Of a stretch of 22,743 nt of DNA, positions 1 through 6,417 are shown piece after piece. This DNA comes from Bacillota bacterium (GTDB taxonomy: Bacteria; Bacillota; Clostridia; Acetivibrionales; DSM-1351): NCBI GenBank assembly GCA_023426005.1, contig JAFABO010000085.1:1-22743 (forward strand). The letters run 5' to 3'. Position 1 is the first letter of the stretch; the number at the start of each line of letters is the position of its first letter. The notes beneath the pieces are model-generated. The model searched no databases. It saw only the letters and a list, made by a program, of their open reading frames with translations, and was not told the DNA's origin. A program made the position numbers and the translations under genes.

Positions 1-240
1 GGTAACTCCCGTACTAACTTCATAAAAAAAGAATGCACCCAAAACAATTGCGAAAATTGTACCGCCTCATTTAAAGCGGTTTTGCCGTCGCTCAAACTCG
101 ACATCCTGTCTCGATTTGAAGCTCAAAGCAACGTCCTGTTGCTTTGCCGGCAAAACCACTTTACCTTCGTCGGCAATTTTATCGCAATTGTTTTTAACCG
201 TGCATCTTTTTATGAAGTTGTCCTCGCGTACCGGTTAGTT
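1..240. repeat. Large imperfect palindromic repeat element with nested hairpins
   Basis: The two halves are imperfect reverse complements. AACTTCATAAAAA..GCAC (about 16-38) matches GTGCATCTTTTTATGAAGTT (200-219), CAATTGCG (45-52) matches CGCAATTG (183-190), and TAAAG.GGTTTTGCCG (72-87) matches CGGCAAAACCACTTTA (148-163). The centre holds two tandem units, each beginning GCTCAAA. Each folds into a hairpin with TCC in the loop: GACA-TCC-TGTC (100-110), and a perfect 9-bp stem at 124-132/138-146 with loop GTCCT. This fills the whole stretch left of the dehydrogenase gene, and no credible coding frame was seen in it. It could be a REP/MITE-like repeat or a structured RNA. The left edge may lie outside the window. 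The structure is seen directly; the repeat identity is inferred. Confidence 0.6.
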
Positions 241-271
241 GGCAATAATTTAATTCTGACCGGCAAAATCT

Positions 272-1336
272 TTAAGTCAGTATTTTCTTCAGTATCTCAT
301 TGCTCCTTAAAAGTTCCTTTGCCCTGTTCCTGTTCTCCTCAACATGAATGCAGGTATACCTGTTGGGTTTTATGGAGGGAGCAATATCAATTGCCTTCTC
401 AAAAGCCTCAGCCTTCAAGCCGAGTGTTGCAGCATGATCAAAGAAACCGGTGTCACCGAGGAACTTTTCCACACGCTCAAATCTGTGCTGCTGAACCAGA
501 CTCATAAGGTATGTTGCAATTCCCACCTGTATTCCGTGGAGCTGAGGCCTGTCAAGTATTTTATCCAGAGCGTGGGATATAAGATGCTCACTGCCGCTGG
601 CCGGCGAGCTGCTGCCCGCAATTTCCATGGCAATACCGCTCATAGTCAGCGAGTCGACCATCTCTTTAAGAAAAAATTGTTCGGTTATATTAGTATAGGG
701 CATCCTTACAATACTGTTGACCGACTTCTTAGCCAGCATGGCGGCAAAATCATCAACCTTTGCCGCATTGTTGCGTTCTTCAAAATACCAGTCAAATACC
801 GCCGAAATCTTTGAAACTATATCTCCCAACCCGGAATATATGAATTTGACAGGAGCGTTTTTTATAACCGCAAGATCCACAATGATGCCGAAAGGCATTG
901 CAGCATGCACCGAGGTTCTTTTTCCGTTTATGACCAGTGAACAGCCTGAGCTTGAAAAGCCGTCATTTGAGGTCGAAGTGGGTATGCTTATAAAGGGAAG
1001 ATTATTCAAAAAAGCAATATACTTGGCGGTATCCAGCACCTTCCCCCCTCCCACTCCAATGACCGCATCGGCTTTTGAAGGAATGGAAAACGCATGGGGT
1101 ATGAGCTTTTCAATGGTTATATCATCAAAATCACAGGTGTCTAAAAGTGAAAGTGCTGTTTTATTCTCTATGGAAGAAATAATTTTTTCACCAAAAAGCT
1201 CCCTTATGCCCTCTCCAAACAGCGCAATAACCCTTGAAATGCCGGCTCTTTCAATATATGAGCCGACGTTTTCCAGAATATTGCTGTTCACCTCCATAAT
1301 TGCAGGAATATCTATTCTGTGCATGGCTGTTTTCAT
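272..1336 (-). CDS. Glycerol-1-phosphate dehydrogenase, AraM/EgsA family
   Basis: Iron-type alcohol dehydrogenase fold, 354 aa. The family reduces dihydroxyacetone phosphate to sn-glycerol-1-phosphate with NAD(P)H in the cytoplasm. Visible features are the glycine-rich nucleotide site IGVGGGKVLDTAKY (about 93-106), the IPTSTSNDG substrate/cofactor stretch (118-126), and likely metal ligands Asp172 (GDIVSK), His251 (SGSEHLISH) and His267 (LHG). These match the Asp-His-His set of G1P dehydrogenases. The frame is open to 1570, but that extension overlaps the upstream phosphatase gene. The ATG at 1336 is preceded by GGGAGG and is preferred. It lies 52 nt downstream of the phosphatase gene, probably in one transcript. 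In B. subtilis, AraM feeds PcrB for heptaprenylglyceryl phosphate; no PcrB homologue is in this window. Family call firm; physiological role inferred. Confidence 0.85.
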   Translation of the reverse strand: MKTAMHRIDIPAIMEVNSNILENVGSYIERAGISRVIALFGEGIRELFGEKIISSIENKTALSLLDTCDFDDITIEKLIPHAFSIPSKADAVIGVGGGKVLDTAKYIAFLNNLPFISIPTSTSNDGFSSSGCSLVINGKRTSVHAAMPFGIIVDLAVIKNAPVKFIYSGLGDIVSKISAVFDWYFEERNNAAKVDDFAAMLAKKSVNSIVRMPYTNITEQFFLKEMVDSLTMSGIAMEIAGSSSPASGSEHLISHALDKILDRPQLHGIQVGIATYLMSLVQQHRFERVEKFLGDTGFFDHAATLGLKAEAFEKAIDIAPSIKPNRYTCIHVEENRNRAKELLRSNEILKKILT

Positions 1337-1388
1337 AATGCCTCCCAACGCTTTACTCACGTGGCCGTCATGCGGCTCTTTGCCGTTG

Positions 1389-2042
1389 TCATCCCAGTAT
1401 CCCCCGCCCGACCATATACTCTTCAACCTCATTATATTTGTCAAAAGGAACAAATGGTACATTTTGTTCTGATAAAAGCTGTTGCAGACCATTTCTTGCA
1501 AAAGCGCAATGGGCAGCTTTTGCCGGCCCCATATCAGGCTCGCTGTCCCCGGCAAAATACACTTTTTCATATTTTGCCTTCAGGGATAATACCACCTTCG
1601 CCTTATCAATGCCCCAAATGCTGGAATAAAATTCATTATTGGGATCGGGCATTATGACAATTCCTCTGTTTTCGTACCTGCCCTCCATGGAAATTACCGT
1701 AACATTCTGAATATTGAAGTGACCCAACAGCTTTTTGATATAATATGAAGTTCCGGCACTCAAAATATAAAAATCCCCTCCGGAAGCCTCAACTTTTTTC
1801 ATAAAGCCCATTGCATAGGGATCAAGCGGAAGCCCCAATATATCCTCCAGGATTTCCTCCTCACTCCTGTCCATTGAACCGAAAATCCTGTTCAGAAAGT
1901 CCACGTTTATCTTTTTTGTCTTTTTCCATTCCTCATAATAATCCCAGGCCCAGTCTTTTAAATACTTATCCATGACTATATGGTAAAAGTCCCTGTCTGT
2001 AAGCGTTCCATCAAAATCAGATACAAATGCAAATTTTTTCAT
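1389..2042 (-). CDS. HAD-family phosphatase, MtnX/PSP-like
   Basis: 217-aa cytoplasmic HAD phosphatase. Motif I is DFDGT near the N-terminus (Asp nucleophile and Asp acid/base), motif II is the Ser in LSAGTSYY, and motif III/IV is GDSEPDMGPAK. The size and the all-helical cap inserted after motif I resemble phosphoserine phosphatase and the MtnX-type 2-hydroxy-3-keto-5-methylthiopentenyl-1-phosphate phosphatase. No methionine-salvage gene is nearby, so the substrate is open. Start choice: an ATG at 2051 abuts a GGGAG directly, too close to work, while the ATG at 2042 has the same GGGAG 9 nt upstream and is preferred. It lies 60 nt downstream of the helicase gene and 52 nt upstream of the G1P dehydrogenase gene. 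It may act on a phosphorylated glycerol compound made by that neighbour, but that is only inference from context. Confidence 0.75.
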   Translation of the reverse strand: MKKFAFVSDFDGTLTDRDFYHIVMDKYLKDWAWDYYEEWKKTKKINVDFLNRIFGSMDRSEEEILEDILGLPLDPYAMGFMKKVEASGGDFYILSAGTSYYIKKLLGHFNIQNVTVISMEGRYENRGIVIMPDPNNEFYSSIWGIDKAKVVLSLKAKYEKVYFAGDSEPDMGPAKAAHCAFARNGLQQLLSEQNVPFVPFDKYNEVEEYMVGRGILG

Positions 2043-2102
2043 GACGTTCATCTCCCAATAGTATGAATATTTATTGCTTACTTGTATTTGATGCTATATC
2101 CT

Positions 2103-3413
2103 TTATCTCCCTTTTTGTCTATCCTTTGTTGAGCTGTTTTTTCTTATGCAAGTGCTTTCCGTTGATAAAACTAATTGGGACGGTCTTTTCCTTTCAGACC
2201 TTTTCGAAATAGCATTTTGCTGAGACTTTATATGATTTACTCTTGGCTCAGAATTCCTTATTACAGCTGGGGTACGATTTGCAATTGAATATTTATGTTC
2301 CTCAACCACAGGTATATGCTTTGATATTAATTTTTCAATATCTTTTAGATACTTCTTTTCCTCTTCATCACAAAAGGATATTGATACACCTTCCTGCCCG
2401 GCTCTTCCTGTCCGGCCTATTCTATGAACATAGGTTTCGGGAGAAGCCGGCAGGTCAAAATTAATAACATGTGACAGTTTTTCCACATCAATTCCGCGCG
2501 CGGCAATATCAGTGGCCACCAATACCCTGATTTTCTTACCCTTGAAAGAGTTTAATGCCAGCTGTCTGGCGCCCTGTGATTTGTCTCCATGTATGGCCTG
2601 TGCTTTAATTCCCGCTTTAACAAGTGTTTTTGCCACTCTATCCGCACCATGCTTTGTACGGGTAAATACCAGAACCGATTCAATAGCTTTATCCTTTAAC
2701 AGATGTATCAGCAAGGCTCTTTTATCTTTCTTTTCTACCAAATAAACGCTTTGCGCAATAGTATCGACGGTTGATGAGACAGGCGTAACCGATACTTTGA
2801 CGGGATCTGTCAGCAATGAATCGGCGAGTTTTGCAATTTCCTCCGGCATGGTAGCTGAAAAAAGCAGAGTTTGTCTTTTGGAAGGTAAAATTTTTATTAC
2901 TTTCCTCACATCGGGTCCAAACCCCATATCCAACATTCTATCAGCTTCGTCAAGTACAAAATAACCAATATGCGATAAATCAATATATTTTTGATTGATC
3001 AGGTCAAGCAGTCTTCCCGGAGTAGCTATTAAAATGTCAACGCCTGCCTGTAATTTATCTGTTTGTGCTTTCTGCGCCACTCCTCCAAAAACAACACAGT
3101 ATTTTAAGCTGGTAAATCTCCCGTACGCTTCGAAGCTCTCCATAATCTGCATTGCCAATTCTCTTGTAGGTGTGAGTACAAGAGCCCTTATGGGCCTTAT
3201 TTTTTTTCCTGCAATCTCTTCTGAAAGCAATTGAATTATGGGCATTGCAAAAGCCGCCGTCTTACCTGTCCCTGTTTGTGCACAGCCAAGCAGATCCTTT
3301 TTTAATAGGATTGGGGGAATAGCTTGCTGCTGGATAATTGTCGGCACCTCATATTTTTCATGCTCTATAGCCTTTAAAATAGGCTCGTTTAAATTTAAAT
3401 CCTTAAATACCAT
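2103..3413 (-). CDS. DEAD-box ATP-dependent RNA helicase, RhlE-like
   Basis: 436 aa with the full two-RecA helicase core: Q-motif (FKDLNL ... Gln28/29), Walker A AQTGTGKT (45-52), PTRELA (82-87), TPGR (131-134), DEAD (155-158), SAT (186-188), ARGID (305-309) and HRIGRTGR (330-337). After about residue 370 comes a short Arg/Lys/Ser-rich tail with no recognisable RNA-binding domain, as in RhlE-type enzymes. It unwinds short RNA duplexes with ATP; likely roles are ribosome assembly, RNA decay or cold adaptation (family knowledge). The ATG at 3413 has AAGGAG 4 nt upstream. A good sigma-A-type promoter lies at 3480-3508. The gene is divergent from the second DEAD-box gene, and the phosphatase and dehydrogenase genes follow on the same strand. 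Confidence 0.93.
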   Translation of the reverse strand: MVFKDLNLNEPILKAIEHEKYEVPTIIQQQAIPPILLKKDLLGCAQTGTGKTAAFAMPIIQLLSEEIAGKKIRPIRALVLTPTRELAMQIMESFEAYGRFTSLKYCVVFGGVAQKAQTDKLQAGVDILIATPGRLLDLINQKYIDLSHIGYFVLDEADRMLDMGFGPDVRKVIKILPSKRQTLLFSATMPEEIAKLADSLLTDPVKVSVTPVSSTVDTIAQSVYLVEKKDKRALLIHLLKDKAIESVLVFTRTKHGADRVAKTLVKAGIKAQAIHGDKSQGARQLALNSFKGKKIRVLVATDIAARGIDVEKLSHVINFDLPASPETYVHRIGRTGRAGQEGVSISFCDEEEKKYLKDIEKLISKHIPVVEEHKYSIANRTPAVIRNSEPRVNHIKSQQNAISKRSERKRPSQLVLSTESTCIRKNSSTKDRQKGR

Positions 3414-3479
3414 ATGTCTCCTTAATATATGTTGGTTTTATCACTAATCTATAATATATCTCCTTTATATTACCAATCT

Positions 3480-3508
3480 ATAATAGCATAGCAGCCAGGT
3501 GCTGGCAA
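3480..3508 (-). promoter_or_regulatory. Sigma-A-type promoter of the minus-strand helicase gene
   Basis: Read on the minus strand: TTGCCA (-35), a 17-nt spacer, then TATTAT (-10). It lies about 67-95 nt upstream of the helicase ATG. A perfect interrupted palindrome, GCCAG-GTG-CTGGC (3494-3506), overlaps the -35 box and spacer and could be an operator. An 11-nt direct repeat, AATCTATAATA, occurs at the -10 region and again about 28 nt downstream. Confidence 0.6.
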
Positions 3509-3609
3509 ATACTGTTACAATCCATGATTATTTTGTTAACGCAGTCTTAAAAATATACCTGTTAAAGCGTACAACACATTACCATATATTGTAATCAAAT
3601 AAATAAACA

Positions 3610-3638
3610 TTGCAAAAACAGCAAATAATAATTATTAT
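3610..3638 (+). promoter_or_regulatory. Sigma-A-type promoter of the plus-strand helicase gene
   Basis: TTGCAA (3610-3615), a 17-nt spacer, then TATTAT (3633-3638). This predicts a transcript start near 3645 and a 5' leader of about 190 nt before the ATG at 3837. A second, weaker -10-like TATAGG lies at 3641. Confidence 0.6.
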
Positions 3639-3668
3639 TGTATAGGTATGATAAATTTTAAGATTATA

Positions 3669-3821
3669 AAAGTCAATTACTATGGGCTGAAAGCCGATAG
3701 TTTGGGTTTGAGGCCGAGGCCTCCTGAAGTATAAAAAATCATACAAGCCCAAACTGCGTTGAAAGCCGCTTAAAAGCAATATTTGCCTGGAAGGCGAAGG
3801 CATTCAAACGTAATTGACTTT
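3669..3821 (+). ncRNA. Structured 5' leader RNA of the DEAD-box helicase gene
   Basis: The ends form a perfect 12-bp stem: AAAGTCAATTAC (3669-3680) with GTAATTGACTTT (3810-3821). Inside is a second 12-bp stem (3699-3710 with 3744-3755, one G.U pair) carrying a small AGGC-CGAG-GCCT hairpin (3711-3722). There are also short GGC/GCC hairpins at 3685-3695 and 3785-3795. The motif TGAAAGCCG recurs at 3688 and 3760. The closing stem ends just before the Shine-Dalgarno (AAAGGA, 3825-3830), so folding could control ribosome access. I do not recognise it as a named riboswitch class. A long structured leader fits autoregulated or cold-regulated helicase genes. A MITE-like insertion with inverted ends is the main alternative. 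Confidence 0.5.
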
Positions 3822-3836
3822 GGTAAAGGAACAAAA

Positions 3837-5615
3837 ATGGAAAATTTAAGTTTTAAGGATCTCAACCTTTCAAATGAAGTACAGAATGCAATAGCCGACA
3901 TGGGATTTGAGGAGGCTACCCCTATTCAATCCCAATCTATTCCCCCAATTCTTGAAGGCAATGATTTAATAGGCCAGGCTCAGACAGGAACAGGAAAGAC
4001 CTGTGCATTCGGCATACCGGCCATTGAAATGATTCAGCCCCAAATTGATGCCATCCAGGTCTTGGTGCTTTGCCCCACAAGGGAGTTAGCAATACAGTCC
4101 TCGGAAGAGCTGAGAAATGTATTGAAATATAAAGACGGAATAAGAATTTTACCTGTCTATGGCGGCCAGCCCATAGACAGACAGATATTGGCGCTTAAAA
4201 AGCGTCCTCAGATTATAATCGGAACTCCCGGACGTATTATGGATCACATGAGACGCAGGACCATAAAGCTGGAGAATCTCAAAATGATAGTTCTGGATGA
4301 AGCTGATGAAATGCTGAATATGGGTTTCCGCGAAGACATTGATACCATACTGGAAAAGGTTCCTGAAGACAGGCAGACAATACTCTTTTCGGCTACGATG
4401 CCAAAGGAAATTCTTGATATAACCAGGAAATATCAAAAAGATCCGATTCACATAAAGGTAGCACACAAGCAGCTGACTGTTCCCAGTATTGAGCAGTACT
4501 ATCTGGAGGTCAAGGAATCGGCAAAGCTGGAGGTTCTTTCCCGCCTGATTGATACAAATGATATCAAGCTGTCCCTGGTATTCTGCAATACTAAAAAGAG
4601 AGTCGATGATCTGACCTCAAGTCTTCAGTCCAGGGGGTTCTCAGCCGAAGCACTCCATGGCGACATGCGTCAGGAGCACAGAGACAAGGTCATGTCCCAG
4701 TTCAGAAAAGGAAATTTTGACATTCTGATCGCCACAGACGTGGCGGCAAGGGGTATTGATGTTGATGACGTGGAAGCCGTATTCAATTATGACATTCCAA
4801 GCGATGAAGAATACTATGTCCACAGAATCGGCAGAACAGGCAGAGCGGGCAGAACAGGCAAGGCCTTTACCTTTATTTCCGGAAGGGAAATTTATAAGCT
4901 TAGAGATATCCAGCGCTATACAAAATCTACTGTAAGCTTGATAAAACCTCCCACAATAAACGACGTTGAAGAAAAAAAGATGTCAAATGTGCTCAAAACG
5001 CTTAAAGAAAACCTGCAGCATGAAGGAATATCCAAGTATGTAAGTCATATTGAAAGCTTTGTAAATACAATTAATTCCGATACTGAAGATCAGGATGAAA
5101 GTTTCGCAACGTCTCTTGATGTAGCTGCCGCATTGTTAAAGATGTACACCGAGCAAAGCGGAAGCTTTCCAAGTACGGTTAGTGAAATAGATGAAGCGTC
5201 GGATTTCGATACCGATTCCGGCAATGATATGGTAAGGCTGTTTATAAATATCGGCAGCGAGAACAAGATCCAGCCCAAGCATATTATTGAAAGCCTTGTG
5301 GATTCTTCCGGCCTTCCCGGCAAAATGGTGGGTTCCATAGATATTTTCGACAGGTATTCTTTTGTTGAAGTACCAAAGGAATTTGCTGCCGAAGTCCTGC
5401 GATCCATGAAGAACTACACCATCAAGGGCAAAAGGATCAATGTTGAGAAATCAACTCCCCGTAAAAAAGGCGGAAGAAGCAGTTCCGGTTCCGGCAGAAG
5501 CGGCGGCGCCTACAGCACCTTTACCGGTCATGGCAGCGGACAGGGATCAAAAAGGAAGTCCGGCCATCCGGGTTTTAAAGCCGCAGCTAATAAATCCTAC
5601 AGAAAAGACCGGTAA
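3837..5615 (+). CDS. DEAD-box ATP-dependent RNA helicase with DbpA-type RNA-binding domain (DeaD/CshA-like)
   Basis: 592 aa. The helicase core has the Q-motif (Gln31), AQTGTGKT (48-55), PTRELA (80-85), DEAD (154-157), SAT (185-187), ARGID (304-308) and HRIGRTGR (329-336). A helical linker of about 100 residues follows. Then comes a DbpA-like RRM (about 465-538, from MVRLFINIG to GKRINVEKS) and a Gly/Ser/Lys/Arg-rich tail. This is the DeaD/CsdA architecture, linked to ribosome biogenesis and cold growth. The ATG at 3837 is chosen over an in-frame TTG at 3783 because AAAGGA sits 6 nt upstream and the extra 18 residues would be encoded inside the leader stem. The gene has its own promoter and a 150-nt structured leader. 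The nitroreductase gene begins 68 nt downstream with no strong terminator between. Confidence 0.94.
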   Translation: MENLSFKDLNLSNEVQNAIADMGFEEATPIQSQSIPPILEGNDLIGQAQTGTGKTCAFGIPAIEMIQPQIDAIQVLVLCPTRELAIQSSEELRNVLKYKDGIRILPVYGGQPIDRQILALKKRPQIIIGTPGRIMDHMRRRTIKLENLKMIVLDEADEMLNMGFREDIDTILEKVPEDRQTILFSATMPKEILDITRKYQKDPIHIKVAHKQLTVPSIEQYYLEVKESAKLEVLSRLIDTNDIKLSLVFCNTKKRVDDLTSSLQSRGFSAEALHGDMRQEHRDKVMSQFRKGNFDILIATDVAARGIDVDDVEAVFNYDIPSDEEYYVHRIGRTGRAGRTGKAFTFISGREIYKLRDIQRYTKSTVSLIKPPTINDVEEKKMSNVLKTLKENLQHEGISKYVSHIESFVNTINSDTEDQDESFATSLDVAAALLKMYTEQSGSFPSTVSEIDEASDFDTDSGNDMVRLFINIGSENKIQPKHIIESLVDSSGLPGKMVGSIDIFDRYSFVEVPKEFAAEVLRSMKNYTIKGKRINVEKSTPRKKGGRSSSGSGRSGGAYSTFTGHGSGQGSKRKSGHPGFKAAANKSYRKDR

Positions 5616-5683
5616 TATATGTTTAAGATCGAATTTAAGTGGTAAATCTTATTTATGTAGAAACATTAAGGAGGATTACCAAT

Positions 5684-6283
5684 ATGTCAAAAGATTTTTA
5701 TAATGCGGTTAAAGATAGACGTTCTTTTTATGGGATCAGCAAAGAGTCAACTGTTTCAGATACAAGAATCCAGGAAATTGTAAATGATGCTGTCAAATAC
5801 GCTCCTACGGCGTTTAACAGCCAGAGCGGCAGGGTGATGGTTTTACTTGGCGGACATCACGATAAATTGTGGGATCTGACAAAGGAAGAACTAAGAAAGC
5901 TCGTACCTCCTGAGAACTTCAGTTCAACTGAAAACAAAATTGATTCATTTAAAAGTGGTTATGGTACGGTGTTGTTTTTTGAGGATCAATCAGTGGTAGA
6001 ATCGCTGCAGCGCCAGTTTGAGTTGTACAAGGACAATTTCCCGGTCTGGTCTTTACAGTCCGGCGGAATGCTGCAGTATATCGTATGGACCGCACTTGAG
6101 CTGGAGGGTTTTGGTGCCTCGCTGCAGCATTATAATCCCCTTATAGATTCTGTTGTCGGCAGCGAATGGAATATCCCTTCCAATTGGAAGCTGCTGGCCC
6201 AGATGCCCTTTGGAAAGCCTGCTGCTGCCCCCGATGAAAAGCAGTTTCAGCCGCTGGATTTCAGAGTAAAGTTTTTAAAGTAG
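5684..6283 (+). CDS. Nitroreductase-family FMN oxidoreductase (HBN/Frm2-like)
   Basis: 199 aa. The N-terminal KDRRSFYGIS matches the phosphate-binding Arg-Arg-Ser start of nitroreductases. It is followed by APTAFNSQSGRVMVL, the central WSLQSGGMLQYIVWTALELEGFGASLQ helix region, and the C-terminal MPFGKP motif. The pattern fits the short HBN1/Frm2-like branch, which reduces nitroaromatics or quinones with NAD(P)H and has been linked to lipid or redox stress in yeast. The physiological substrate is unknown. The ATG at 5684 has AAGGAGG 8 nt upstream; a GTG at 5639 is in frame but lacks a good site. It lies downstream of the helicase and is followed by a strong terminator at 6344-6387, so it may be the last gene of a two-gene transcript. 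Confidence 0.85.
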   Translation: MSKDFYNAVKDRRSFYGISKESTVSDTRIQEIVNDAVKYAPTAFNSQSGRVMVLLGGHHDKLWDLTKEELRKLVPPENFSSTENKIDSFKSGYGTVLFFEDQSVVESLQRQFELYKDNFPVWSLQSGGMLQYIVWTALELEGFGASLQHYNPLIDSVVGSEWNIPSNWKLLAQMPFGKPAAAPDEKQFQPLDFRVKFLK

Positions 6284-6343
6284 GATTTTTAAAGTAAACC
6301 CTATTGCGGCACATATTTTAAATTTAAATAATCTTTTATAAGG

Positions 6344-6387
6344 CAGCCCGGCAAGTATGTATACTCTGGATCACACTTGCCGGGCTG
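6344..6387 (+). terminator. Rho-independent terminator between convergent genes
   Basis: Perfect 13-bp GC-rich stem CAGCCCGGCAAGT (6344-6356) / ACTTGCCGGGCTG (6375-6387), 18-nt loop, followed on the plus strand by TTATATTATTTT. It ends the nitroreductase transcript. It lies 30 nt past the stop of the minus-strand BcsB-like gene and probably also stops that operon, although the U-tract is weaker on that side. Confidence 0.85.
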
Positions 6388-6417
6388 TTATATTATTTTC
6401 GGATTCTAATTTTACCA

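Noticed and set aside
82..507. Possible small plus-strand gene across the palindrome
   Set aside because: It runs through the inverted-repeat element and into the antisense of the dehydrogenase; its sequence looks non-protein-like.
717..1472. A 251-aa plus-strand open frame opposite the dehydrogenase gene
   Set aside because: It lies antisense to a gene with clear family motifs, has no family signal or good ribosome binding site, and is most simply a shadow frame.
1337..1570. N-terminal extension of the G1P dehydrogenase
   Set aside because: It overlaps the phosphatase coding sequence and lacks homology; a proper Shine-Dalgarno precedes the ATG at 1336.
3440..3490. Duplicated AATCTATAATA as a functional tandem promoter
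   Set aside because: Only one copy has a -35 box at a proper distance; the second is probably AT-rich coincidence.
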